From Telopea speciosissima (taxonomy: Eukaryota > Streptophyta > Magnoliopsida > Proteales > Proteaceae), in assembly GCF_018873765.1 (NCBI RefSeq), contig NC_057922.1:66984755-67048754 (forward strand): DNA of 64,000 nt, given 5' to 3'. A model generated the notes under the pieces. The model saw only the letters and a list, made by a program, of their open reading frames with translations. It had not been told where the DNA came from and ran no database searches. Position 1 is the first letter of the stretch, and every line of letters starts with the position of its first letter. The translations under genes and the position numbers were made by a program. Below, piece after piece: positions 1-10,235 of the stretch.

Positions 1-102
1 GAGCTGTGCCACACACATCTCGGCGCATGTCTAGGGATATATGTGGTACAGCCCAACGGCTGACAGCGTCCTGCTGGGCGTTCCCTGCTCCCTGGAGACG
101 AT
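1..102. repeat. Foldback (hairpin) element, part only
   Basis: This is the loop and one arm of a hairpin repeat cut by the window edge. The same sequence lies, as a complete hairpin, at 10021-10168: both carry the CTGGAGACGATCCTGATCC end and a GTGTGYGGCACAGC-like arm, with the loop in opposite orientation. No coding content is visible. Confidence 0.7.
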
Positions 103-120
103 CCTGATCCCACTTATACG

Positions 121-396
121 TAGGAGTATAAATGAATAGCCAAAATACGTTTCCGTATCCGTGTCCGTATTCGTTTAGCACTATCCGAGTCCTTCCGAAA
201 GTTAAAAGGATGCGGATACGGATACGGATATGCTATAGCTATCCGAAAAGCTATATTTACATGTAAACAAATAAAATATCCGATCCGTATCCGAGTCCAT
301 ATCCGTTTAGCACTATCCGAATCCGTTCGATAACTAATCGGATGCGGATGAGGATATAGCACTATCCGAGCCGAATCCAATCCGTTTACAGCCCTA
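121..396. mobile_element. hAT-like MITE with low-complexity interior
   Basis: The ends TAGGAGTATAAATG and CGTTTACAGCCCTA are imperfect inverted repeats. They are flanked by the 8-bp direct repeat CTTATACG (113-120) and CTTATATG (397-404), with one mismatch. An 8-bp target duplication is typical of the hAT superfamily. The interior is made of degenerate hexamer-like repeats (TCCGTA, ATCCGA), and these alone produce the repetitive Tyr/Pro/His and Arg/Ile frames seen in translation. There is no transposase, so the element is non-autonomous. Confidence 0.72.
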
Positions 397-404
397 CTTA
401 TATG

Positions 405-861
405 TCTCTCTCTCTCAAATTTGGTTATCCAACTCAACTGTAATGCCCACTTTGGATTCCTTCGTTTACCCTTGAATTGTCTTGCCTTTTTGGGCTCATC
501 TTTTGTATCTTCAGCTGTTTTAATTGTTTGACTAATTTAAATGCTTTTTTCATCGGTCACATTAGGGATGTAAAAGAAGTGATTTCAGAGTAAATCTAGC
601 AACATTCGAAATCATATATAATTAGCAGTTCTGTTATACGAATTCAATTGATATTTTTATAGACATTTCAAAATTTTTTTTTTCTGGGTAATATATAGAC
701 ATTTCACTTAATTAGCCGAATTTGTCTTTAAATCCTATAAAAATCACTTAATATAATTATTAAAAAAATGATATAAAGTAATGCATACTTGTGAAAAAAC
801 ACAATAAGTATCTTACCAATATAAAAAAAAAAAAAAAAAAAACGCTGAGTATAAATTTTAT
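405..861. other. AT-rich intergenic stretch
   Basis: AT-rich DNA with a poly(A) tract at about 823-842. I see no gene, RNA gene or recognisable element. Confidence 0.6.
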
Positions 862-1140
862 AAAAAGGGAAATTCTTGTTATAACCAAGGTTGATTACAA
901 CAACAAGATTAATGTAAGCTTAATTCTTTGCCCTTTTAGTACAACATATATATATTTTTTTGGTTAAAAACATATATTTTTTTTCAATGAGGGTAAATTA
1001 ATCATTTCACACTAAAATTGTATTGAATATTTCATTAAATGATTTTCAATTTTTGAAAACTTTTTCTGGCCCCTACATTGAATAAGACAAGACAATTAAA
1101 ATAAGGTTACATCTTGTTACTTCACCACTTTGGTGATTAC
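862..1140. repeat. Dispersed repeat, copy 1
   Basis: This stretch resembles 28640-28905 over most of its length. Both copies hold, in the same order, a CCAAGG segment, a CCTTTT(A/C)AG segment, a T-run followed by CAATGAGG, a GAATATT/TAATATT segment and an ACAATTAAAA/GGCAATTAAAA segment. The family is not identified and no terminal repeats are clear. The MULE lies directly to the right. Confidence 0.5.
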
Positions 1141-1161
1141 AAGTTGTTCAAAAAAAATTTA

Positions 1162-1336
1162 GGGTTTTTGAAAAATGCCCCCCTGGAAATGCCCATTTGT
1201 CCAAATGCCCCCTTGAAACTTTTCTAATCCTAAACTCCCCCTTACTTTCATAACACTGTAGCAAATTGGTCCGTTCTGTTAGAACGGAACGTTAAATGCA
1301 AACGGATGAAGATTTTTGATCATTCTACCCTTAAAA
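1162..1336 (+). repeat. MULE left terminal inverted repeat
   Basis: Matches the reverse complement of about 8755-8936 nearly end to end. It contains the near-palindrome CCGTTCTGTTAGAACGG at about 1271-1287, which is also present in the other end as CCGTTCTAACGGAACGG. Confidence 0.9.
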
Positions 1337-2542
1337 TGTAGAATGACTAAACTAACCCTCATTTACACATATGAACGTTAGAGACCAAACTTCGTCTTCA
1401 ACCCTAAAACCCATCTTCCAAAAGCTTGGTGAGGACGAAATGAAGCAATAGACCTGCAACTGCAGCAAGTTCTTTCGAATCGGCGGCAAGATCTTCTTCA
1501 GTCTTGCTGCAAGTTCTTCAATCTTGCAGCAATTTCTTCAATCGGCGGCAACTTGCGGCAAGGTCTTCATCTTGCAGCAAGTTCATTCGAATAACCTGCA
1601 ACTCTTTGAGGCAGAAATCATCTCATTCATCTAATTTCACAATCGGAGGACTTCATATGCACTGTGAGTGAAAACCCCTAAGATGAAACTAAGGTTTGAG
1701 ATGTTAAAATGAAGGTTTTTTTTGGGAATCCGAAATTTAGGGTTTATTTGAGGTGAAATAAGTATAGGGTTTATGTTATTTTGATTCAATTGGTTCAATT
1801 TGTTATGATTGTAGTCTAAATTAGGTTACATTTGGTGCAAAGAGAGATGCTCATTATTACATAATGAGATTTTCATCCCAAATGGAAGGAATTGCAGGTT
1901 CGGAAGTTTTGAATTAACACCAATTACCCATCAAAGCATAGGAAGAATGTATAGGTTATACCTTGAATACCGAGTATATAATCTGAAACTCTCAGTGTTG
2001 CCTTGGTTGTAGCTGTGTTGTAATGTGAAACCAGCTGGGACTTGGCTGATCATCATGGTTATAATACTGTAGGATTTTGAAACTTTTCTTGTGAATCAAT
2101 ATGTGCTCAACCGAAGCTCTTACTTCCTGTTTTAGTACATATATGTAATATAATGATGAAAAGCTAATTTTGACCTGCAAGCATAGGAAGAATGTATAGG
2201 TTATACCTTGAATACCTCCCTTAGTCCAATATCTAGTGCGCCATGCAATTGCAGACAACAGAGATTGCAGAGATTGGACAATTGTATGAACAGAACAGAA
2301 CAGGGATTTTTTTGATGAGAAATGTACATAAGAGAGATGGGTTGGTCTTAGAAGTCAGATCCCAGTCCAATGTTATTCTCCCCTAATAGTGTAATCCTAA
2401 AACTGATTTGTTAAAGTGGTTGTGCATGTTTTTGTCTGCTTGACTGTTTTGTGATTATTTTGTGTCATGTTTCTGTCTTATTATGATTATGAATATATCT
2501 ATAAACTGCTTATGTGTATGATTACAGGCATAAATTTATAGA

Positions 2543-5500
2543 ATGGCTGATAGATATTGCATGTTGGTGTACCATTATAATGTGAGGGCTGAAACTAAGG
2601 TGGTAGAAGAGGACAGGTTTGGTTACCTTGAGATGCTTGGGGATATATATAACTCAGTTTTGAGCCATATACCCTGAGAAGATCTGTCATCTTCTCAGTG
2701 AAATACATGACAGCAGATGTGATTACAGATGTGGTTACAGATGTAGAGTTGAAATTTGACAGAGATGCAATTAAGATGTTTGTTGAGTTTGAGGATAAGG
2801 AGGAAATACATATTCATGTTTACGATGTGCAAGTGCTTGAGCCAACTGAATGTACTACCATCAATGGACACGCATTGGGAGTGATTGGTGGTGATACTGC
2901 AATAGGTAGGCCAGAAAGGGATGCAAAATTGCTTACTCCTCTTCAGTTGTGCGACACCCAAAATCAGAGAGAAGGTAGTTTTAGTAGGCCACCAAAAACA
3001 CCTGTACGTAGGGGTGGTTCAACTTCAAGAGCAGCCGCAGCCACACCCACAGTAAGCAGGGGGGTTCACCCAGAGCAAGGAGAGAGGCCATATCCATAGT
3101 TGGCAGGGGGTTCACACAGAGCAACGAGAGAGGCCATATCCACAATTGGCAGGGGGTTTCACTCACATCAAGGAGAGAGGGTATAACCACAGTTGGCAGG
3201 GGGGTTCACTCACAACAAGGAGTGGGAGATGCATTACCCCCTCAATGGGGATTGCTTCTGTGAGATCTGATTGTACATACATTGCTGTTCTTGGAGAAAG
3301 ACATAGTACTATTGTTGGTGTCTCATTTTTCAATGAAACTAGTGCAACATTGACTGAAACTGGTATGTCTTTTGACGAGGTTGGCATGTCAGGTAGATGT
3401 GTAAGTAGAGGTGGTGGCTTTCTTAGTGCTTCAACCACAACTGCTACTACTATTGAGGCAGATGTTCCTTCACCTAATGATGTACCTGATAATGGCAAAG
3501 GTGTAGATGAGGATGTTACTGACACATCAGATGATGATTACTTGGCAAGTGAATCAGATGAAATATCTGATAGTACAAGTAACAATGAAGATGCCTAAGG
3601 ATTTGAAGATGAGGGAACTGAGGAAATAAGAGATTGAGCAGAATAGCAATGAAACAAATACAGAATGTGAGTTTGAGAAGGGGTATGGACTGTCTGACAT
3701 GGAGGGTGTTGTAGACCAACAAATTGTATTGAGTGTTGGTTAAGAATTTAAAAATGTTCACCATTTTAGAGAAGTGTTGCAGGAATATGAAGTTCAAGAG
3801 AGTATTCAAGTGTTGAAGAAGAAAAATGATAAGAATAGAGTAATTGGAATCTGTAGTGGGAAAGGTTGCCCACGGAGGTTTCATGCTTCACTCAATAGTG
3901 ATGGGATCACCTTTGTGATCAAGACATTGAATGCCAATCACACTTGTCAAAGGTCCAGGTTAAAAAACAAGGGTGTAAGTGCAACATGGATAGCAAAGAA
4001 ATTGGCTCCCAATCTTAGAGCAGACCCAGAAATGAGCATCCAGGCAATGGAAGATTTGTTGAAAGAACAATATGGTGTGACAGTTTATCGCAGTAAACTG
4101 TACAGAGCTAAATGGATTGTGAATGAAGAAACAGATGGGAGCCATGCAAGGGCATACAAGAAGTTAGAAAATTATGGGTTTATGGTTAAGGAGAGAAACC
4201 CCGGGACAGAATATGTGATTGAGTACCACAATGCAAATATATATGGAGAAGAAGATGAACATGGAGTGATAAGGGTCAATCCACAATTTAAGCGACTTTT
4301 TATATGCTTTGATGCATCTAGGAAAGGCTTCTTGAAGGGATGTAGGCCATTCATTGGGCTTGATGGCTGTCATTTAAAGGGAGTATATGGTGGAGTCTTG
4401 GTTTCAGCAATTTCAATTGATGGGAACAATGGAATGTTTCCCCTTGCATATGGTGTGGTTGAAACATAGTGTAAAGACAATTGATTGTTCTTCCTACATC
4501 ACTTACTTGGGTGCATTGGATCAGTCACACCTACTGGGGAACCATTTACATTCATGACAGACAAACAAAAAGTAAGTTGTTCTTTGATATTAACATATAT
4601 ATCTGTGTTATTCTTGAGATTCATTTGTATTCCAATAATGTTTAGTGATTTATTGATTTTTATTTTGATTTTTAGGGTCTTATTGAAGCAATTGAAATGA
4701 AGTTCCCAGTAGCACATCATAGGCACTGCAGCAGGCATCTATATAATAATTTCAAGTCACAGTTTGGGGGAGGGCTTGCATTGAGGAGATATTTCTGGGC
4801 TGCAAGTAAAGCATATAATGCTATTGGTTTTCAAAGGGCTATGAATGCCATGAAAGAAGAGAAGCCAGCAGCATATGAGTGGTTGATGAAGACTCCTGTT
4901 AGTATGTGGGCAAGACATGCATTTGATCACAAAGCCGAGAGTGATCATATTACCAATAATATGACAGAGTCATTCAATCAGTGGGTTGGATCCTATAGGA
5001 GCAAGTCAATACTTACCTTAGTTGATCAGACTAGATTGAAATTGATGGGTAGGTTTCAAAAAAGGTATGCAAAGGGTTGCAGCAATGAAGATGTGTTAAC
5101 TCCTAGAATGAAAAAGAGGCTTGATATGTTGCAGAAAGATGTGAGGTATTATCATGCAGTATATGCTGGAGCAGATGAGTATGAGGTGCAAGATGGTCTG
5201 AATAGCTATGTGGTTAACCTAAAAAACAAGAGCTGTGAATGTGGAGTGTGGGTAGCAACTGGATTGCCATGTAAACATGTTGGGTCAACTACCAATTGGA
5301 CCAAAGTAGGACTGCTGGAGTATTGTGATCCATATCTGACAACAGATAGATATCTCAAGGCCAATGGTGAAATGATTCACCCATTATCTGATGTCAAAAC
5401 TTTAGCTGACACTGAACTGCTTCCTCCTGTTTTTAAGAGGTCAATTGGTAGACCTAGTAAAAATAGGAAGAAAGAAGCTGATGAGCCACTTAATAGAAGT

Positions 5501-5840
5501 AAGACGATGAGGAAGAACCCCAGTAATATTTGTGACCATTGCAAAGAATTTGGTCATAACAAGAGGACATTCAAGAGAGGTCCAGTAAAGGGTGAAGGAA
5601 AGAGGCCAGCTTCTTCTAAAGCAGTGGTATCAAGAGCAGTGGAGTCAAGACCAGTGGTGTCAAGGTACTTATTGCTCTCATTAAAATGTTTGATTTTCAT
5701 TCTATTGCTCACAATACATTTTAGGTTTTGTTTATTTTCAAACCATTAACTAGTATTGTTGGTTTCTTTTAGAGGAAAAACATTCTTGAAGAACCAACTC
5801 TCTCTCAGAGGGTCACAAGGTCCTCTCAAAATTCATCTAC
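2543..5840 (+). pseudogene. MULE transposase (mudrA-like), degenerate
   Basis: The reading starts at ATG 2543 (MADRYCMLVYHYN), a PB1-like N-terminal region typical of plant MULE transposases. The DNA-binding domain is at about 3774-4150 (HASL, NHTCQRS). The MULE transposase domain begins near 4150 and includes CFDASRKGFLKGCRPFIGLDGCHLKG, whose LDGCHLKG supplies the first catalytic Asp. An intron with GT 4572 and AG 4675 rejoins the frame as TDKQK-GLIEAIE. The rest runs through NNMTESFNQW, a SWIM finger (CECGVWVATGLPCKHV, about 5235-5282) and a degenerate zinc knuckle (CDHCKEFGH, last Cys replaced). A second intron probably begins near 5664. Decay is clear: a frame change near 2675, stops near 2675, 3098, 3597, 3740 and 4467, and the region after the first DDE motif is disturbed near 4470-4490. 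The transposase is therefore not functional as read. Confidence 0.88.
3058..3232 (+). repeat. Tandem repeat, about 47-bp unit, 3.7 copies
   Basis: Units run from GGGGGTTCACNCAGAGCAA through GAGAGAGGCCATATCCA to AGTTGGCA. The array lies between the N-terminal part and the DNA-binding domain of the MULE transposase, in the low-complexity linker. Confidence 0.8.
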
Positions 5841-6039
5841 AACTTTGACTGTAGATGAACAAGATAAGGCTTTGGCTGAAAGGGCGAAGAGGGCTACCAG
5901 AGAAAAGGCAAGGAGAATGGAAAAGAAAAGTCAAACATGATTTGGTATGTATGGTTTTGCTTAATATGCTGCTCATTAGATGCATTAGTATTACATGTAT
6001 AACCAATCACTTATTTACTGTTGTTGATGTGATTCATCT

Positions 6040-6265
6040 ATGTAGAGTAGTTGCTGTCAAGGGCTCAAGGCTAGGACTTGCTGTCAAATATGGAGTTGCT
6101 GTCAAAGAGGTGTGCTGTGAAGGAGGATATGCTGTCAAGTAGGAGGTGCTCAAGGCTAGGACTTGCTGTCAAGGAGGGGTTGCTGTGCTGTCAAGGAGGG
6201 GTTGCTGTCAAAGAGGATATGCTATCAAGGAGGATGTGCTGTCAAGAAGTAGATGCTGTCAAGGA
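6040..6265 (+). repeat. Minisatellite, GCTGTCAAGGAGG units
   Basis: At least twelve degenerate units of about 15-18 bp with the core TGCTGTCAAGGAGG. They follow the 3' end of the MULE transposase. Several overlapping open frames here come only from the repeat. Three more units (GTCAAGGGGTTGC type) sit 1.4 kb away at 7660-7705. Confidence 0.85.
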
Positions 6266-6361
6266 GGAGTTGCTGAAAATAGATTGTCATTTTCAGTGTT
6301 TAATTTGTTGTGTATGGCATTTGTATAATATTGTCATAACACTAAGTTTGCGTTTTGGTTT

Positions 6362-6720
6362 GGATTGATGCAAGAACAATGAGTTTTATGTGTTTAAGTT
6401 GATGTCGAGGTTAGGATTGATGCAAGAACAATGAATGTTATGTGTTTAAGTTGATGTCCACAGTAGGGATTGATGGAAGAACAATGAACTCCTTGCTGTA
6501 TTTCCTTTTATCACATATGAACTCAACAAAGAAGCCAGCTGTTTATGGAAGAGTTTTCAGATTTTCATGTTTAGAGTTTTCAAATTTTCTTGGACTGATT
6601 TCATGGACTGTTATCATGTGAGTTTTCAGATTTTCATGTGTAAAAGTTTGCAGATTTTCTTGGACTGATTCCATGGACTCATATCAGGGACTGCTATCAT
6701 GTATAGAAATTTCAGATTTT
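6362..6720 (+). repeat. Two short tandem arrays inside the MULE
   Basis: The unit GATTGATGCAAGAACAATGA and its following 30 bp occur about 2.5 times at 6362-6490. At 6550-6720 a unit of about 80 bp containing TTTTCTTGGACTGATT and GACTGTTATCATGT or GACTGCTATCATGT occurs twice. Both are non-coding spacers between the two convergent genes. Confidence 0.75.
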
Positions 6721-7150
6721 CAAATCCCTTGTGTATGGAAGCTCTCGGATTTCAGCAGATATAAGCAATTTTCTTATGATTTTAGTTCATTTATTCTCAA
6801 TATTAAGTTATAAAACTCATTTTAGCTTCAAATTAAACTGTGAGAACCTTCATACACCAAGGTCATTGTTTCAGCATAACTCATATCATAGGTTGTCATT
6901 GTTTCAGCATAAGTGCAGAGAGTAGTTTGAGAGTACACCAAGAAGGTGCACTTCAACTAACCCATAAAATGTACATTGATTCATTCTATACCTATAAGAT
7001 CTACATTTTCAGAATAATAATAAGAAAATTCACTACAAATAACCCTGCCATAACTACACACAATAACTTCGTTGTCTCAGTAGACTTCTCCAGAGCCTTA
7101 ACTCTATTCTTCAGACTGCGAAGCTCTTCACTCCTCTGTGGTAGCATCCT

Positions 7151-7417
7151 CTATTGCTCTTCTGCACTGTTTTCAATCATCATGTTTGGTGCATTATTGG
7201 TTAGGCCAACTTGACTTGCTTCACCCATTTGACTTGGATCACACCACTGAAAGAAGTTGCAACCACCCCTGAATTTGTCTTCACAATTGTAGTACAATCT
7301 GCTTGGGTTCTCTAACGAGTTTGATACCCTCACAACAGCTCTTTTCCTACAATGACATTGCTTCAAGGGATACTTCAAGTACCTTGATCTACTATCATTC
7401 ACACTAATTGAAGACAT
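7151..7417 (-). CDS. Small GRF-type zinc-finger protein carried by the MULE
   Basis: A frame of 88 aa on the minus strand, convergent to the transposase. I choose ATG at 7417 (MSSISVNDSRSRY) because the bases before it, TTTTCCAACAGGGA, look like a 3' splice site, so the start codon is probably at the beginning of an exon. Residues about 20-55 form a GRF zinc finger: CHC, then a Val-rich strand, NPSRLYYNC, a Gly-Gly-Cys and NFFQWCD. GRF fingers are short zinc-binding modules thought to bind nucleic acid. Small GRF proteins are often found in plant transposons; a role in transposition or expression of this element is inference. The frame is open although the neighbouring transposase is broken. 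A non-coding or short first exon near 8.5-8.65 kb is possible but unproven. Confidence 0.68.
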   Translation of the reverse strand: MSSISVNDSRSRYLKYPLKQCHCRKRAVVRVSNSLENPSRLYYNCEDKFRGGCNFFQWCDPSQMGEASQVGLTNNAPNMMIENSAEEQ

Positions 7418-7654
7418 ATTCCCTGTTGGAAAAGCACATGAGGTTATTATACCCATTAAACAAATCAATTAAAGCATGATATAATAAAGCCCATAGATTG
7501 TGTAATACAAATTTTTGCTGCCTATGAGATTTGGCTGAGACTCACACAGGTATATACTTCAAATACATTGTGTAATACAAATTTTTAAGAGACACAGTGA
7601 TGTCAAACTGTTAATCATATGCTCCAAAACTATCCATAGACTTAACACATCAAT

Positions 7655-7710
7655 TCCAATTGCTGTCAAGGGGTCGCAATCAAGGGGTTGCTGTCAAGGG
7701 GTTGTAGATG
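7655..7710 (+). repeat. Outlying copies of the GTCAAGG minisatellite
   Basis: Three units (TTGCTGTCAAGGGGT, CAATCAAGGGGT, TGCTGTCAAGGGGTTG) match the array at 6040-6265. They lie on the other side of the GRF-finger gene. Confidence 0.7.
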
Positions 7711-8754
7711 GCCAGTCCCAACAGACAGTCACCAATTTCTTGATTCCTAATTTTTCAGGGTGTTTAGCACCTATACTATTATTCGATGGAGGTTGCCTTG
7801 CTTGGGTGGAGGCTTAGCATATGTGATGCTTAACCAAGGCAATTTGTGAGACTCTTGTGGAACTGTTGTATGTATTAGACAAAGAATATCAAAAGAGAAA
7901 AAGATATGGAACTCTCTTGCTGTTCATGACAAAGCTCTGTACTTTGGACATTACCATAATTTCCTACAACAATTTAAGCCAAAATTTCCCTTTCAATTTC
8001 TTTAACTTCTATTATTTCTCAGGAGAGAAGGATTACAGTGCAAATGGTGGGAAATAGGAAATTGACTTCATTTAACCAGATCTAACCATCCCAGCTTTAG
8101 ACAACTTCTACATCAGCTTTGAACCCCTCTGCTCTGTTTTATATTTTGGGTTTATTATTCCCAATCACATCCTCTGAATTATCAACAAATTAGAATATCA
8201 TTTCAATCTCATTGTCATACATAAGCCTGGGTGAGGGTGCTAATAGGCCGTAAATGATTTACTCAAAACAGAGTTATATGACCAACGTTAAATTCCATGG
8301 TTCCAGCAATGCAATCTGAGATGGGAAGAACATTGCTTCATGTACTTCTTAACTCATGGAATAGTGGGTCAAGTTCCAAAATTTCAATGCTGTGTGAGAA
8401 AAGCACATGGTGGATTCTTACAATCGTTTTCTGCTGGAGCAACTGTAGCAGAAACAATACTTACCTGAATGGAGACAGTCGTCTGCTGGTCTTGGTAAGT
8501 GGTGAAAACCTGAGATTTCTTGGTAGGGAGTAACGTTACTGTTGCTGAGTAATCGCAGCTCCTCTCACGGCGAACATTGTGGCGCAGCTCCTCTCACGGC
8601 GGCGAACATGGTGGTTGAGAACAGAGAAAAGAAACCTAGGGTTTTTCGTGAGGTGTTCTTTCTTCCTTGAGAAGAACCTCTCTAACGTTCATATTTGGGA
8701 AGTCAGGGTTTAATTTGGTCATTTGGTCATTTGGTCATTTGGTCATTTTACCCT

Positions 8755-8936
8755 TGAAAGGGTATAATGGTCTGAAATTGGTCAAAAATCTTCATCCGTT
8801 TGCATTTAACGTTCCGTTCTAACGGAACGGACCAATTTGCTACAGTGTTATGAAAGCAAGGGGGAGTTTAGGATTAGAAAAGTTTAAGGGGGCATTTGGA
8901 CAAATGGGCATTTCCAGGGGGCATTTGACAAAACCC
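8755..8936 (-). repeat. MULE right terminal inverted repeat
   Basis: Reverse complement of 1162-1336 with few differences, apart from about 20 extra bases at its inner edge. It ends ACAAAACCC, directly before the 9-bp duplication AAAAATTTA. Confidence 0.9.
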
Positions 8937-8945
8937 AAAAATTTA

Positions 8946-9670
8946 TATAAAATCTTAAGTTGTAACTAGGGTAGGTATTTTCATAAGAGATACACTGTTA
9001 TTTGAATTTGCGTTAGATATATTCATAATAGATACACTATTATTTGAATTTTCATAACATGCAAGAAGGCTTTGTTGTTGAGAGCCATTTGTTACGCAGA
9101 TAAAATTCTCAAAATGTACCCTTGGGTTAAGAATATTCCGAAAAACAGCACCCAAGAACAACACCAATTTATGCCTAAGTAAATCCATTTGCTTAAGATA
9201 TTATTCACAAATAACCAAACACCCCACATGAATCTAACAAAAATAGTCAAAAATTTCAAATTCCAAAAGAATAAAAAGTCAAATCTCTAGTTTAAGAACA
9301 TAAACCAATAAAAATCTGATTTTCGATTGTAAGGGCAATTTTCAACTTTCAAATGGTAGGGTTCTTAGATCTAAATATTTCATAAATTTTATTATGATAA
9401 AAATCATTTAAAACCAAAAGACCCGCAAATTAATCTTTTGTTTCGATGTCTAAAATTTTATTTTCATTCAGGGTGATTTTAAAAAGCATTAGTGCATACA
9501 AAATAACTCCTTCAATATAAATCAAATTTAAGCAATCTTGGATTTGTTGAAAATTTAGTTTTATGCTCTACCTAATACAAAAAGTCTCATGCAAAACAAA
9601 ATTATTTGACTAGTCATATTTATTAGAGAATAAGAACATTTCTCTAAATTGAGAGCGGTTTAATTATTTA
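8946..9670. other. AT-rich intergenic stretch
   Basis: AT-rich DNA with one short direct repeat near 8985-9060 (GATACACT and TTATTTGAATTT twice). No gene or RNA gene is seen. Confidence 0.6.
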
Positions 9671-9674
9671 TAAG

Positions 9675-9860
9675 GGAAAATCACACTGCCACCCCCTAAG
9701 GTTTGTACTAAATACAGAGCGACCCCCTATGTTTCTAAATTATACAACCGCACCCCCTAAGTTTAGGTTAGTTGTTACAATCAGCCCCACTCTGTTAGTT
9801 AGGTGTATGGTGTTAGTAAAGTTTGCCTTCAAATGACTAATATACCCCTAATGGGGTGTG
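9675..9860 (+). repeat. MULE-type terminal repeat, single end
   Basis: The sequence AAATCACACTGCCACCCCCT, followed by CGACCCCCTATG, GCACCCCCTAAGTTTAGG and a CTCTGTTAGTTAGG segment, has the form of the long C-rich terminal repeats of plant MULEs. I could not find an inverted partner in the next 3 kb, so this is a solo or broken end. It lies 375 bp before the XRCC3 fragment. Confidence 0.45.
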
Positions 9861-10020
9861 AGCTTACCATTTTGCACATTGGGCATCCCTAACTTCACAC
9901 CCCTTTCCAAGGTCACTGTTCTTCACATTCCCTCTTTTGAGAGCTCTCTGCGACTCTAATGGCGCTCGGAAATAGAACAAGCAGTCCCGGCCGAAACCCA
10001 TCTCCCCATGAATTTAGCTC

Positions 10021-10168
10021 GTCTCCATGGAGCCCAGCACACCCAGGATGCTACCAGCCGTTGGGCTGTGCCGCACACATCCCTAGGCATGCGCCGAGAT
10101 GTGTGCGGCACAGCTCAACCGCTGGATGCCCCTTGGCAGCATCCTGGGCGCTGAGCTCCCTGGAGACG
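10021..10168. repeat. Foldback (hairpin) element, complete
   Basis: Two arms of about 60-70 bp pair across a short loop (CCCTAGGCATGCGCC). GGGCTGTGCCGCACACATC pairs with GATGTGTGCGGCACAGCTC, and outward GTCTCCATGGAGCCCAGC pairs with the GCTGAGCTCCCTGGAGAC region. The same family is present at 1-102. It sits directly 5' of the XRCC3 fragment. Confidence 0.85.
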
Positions 10169-10235
10169 ATCCTGATCCTCTCCCCATCTCCCCATCTTCT
10201 CATCTCATCTCAACCCCACCTCTTCCCCCCTCAAG

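Larger units (their letters stand above)
1162..8936 (+). mobile_element. Full-length Mutator-like element (MULE), MuDR type
   Basis: A 7.8-kb DNA transposon starting GGGTTTTTG and ending ACAAAACCC. It is bounded by the exact 9-bp direct repeat AAAAATTTA at 1153-1161 and 8937-8945; a 9-bp duplication is the hallmark of the Mutator superfamily. The terminal inverted repeats are about 175-180 bp. Inside are a broken mudrA-type transposase on the + strand (2543-5840), several tandem arrays, and a small open frame with a GRF zinc finger on the - strand (7151-7417). Two convergent genes is the layout of maize MuDR, although there the second protein (mudrB) is unrelated as far as I can judge. The subterminal 1440-1600 region repeats a GCAAGTTCTTCAATC-like unit. 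The family and boundaries are secure; the element cannot be autonomous because the transposase frame is interrupted. Confidence 0.93.

Noticed and set aside
114-437. 107-codon minus-strand frame with Tyr-Pro-His repeats
   Set aside because: It is entirely produced by the TCCGTA-type repeats of the hAT-like MITE and has no coding features.
6078-6368. Overlapping frames in the GCTGTCAAGGAGG array
   Set aside because: Repeat-driven; the same unit is open in more than one frame.
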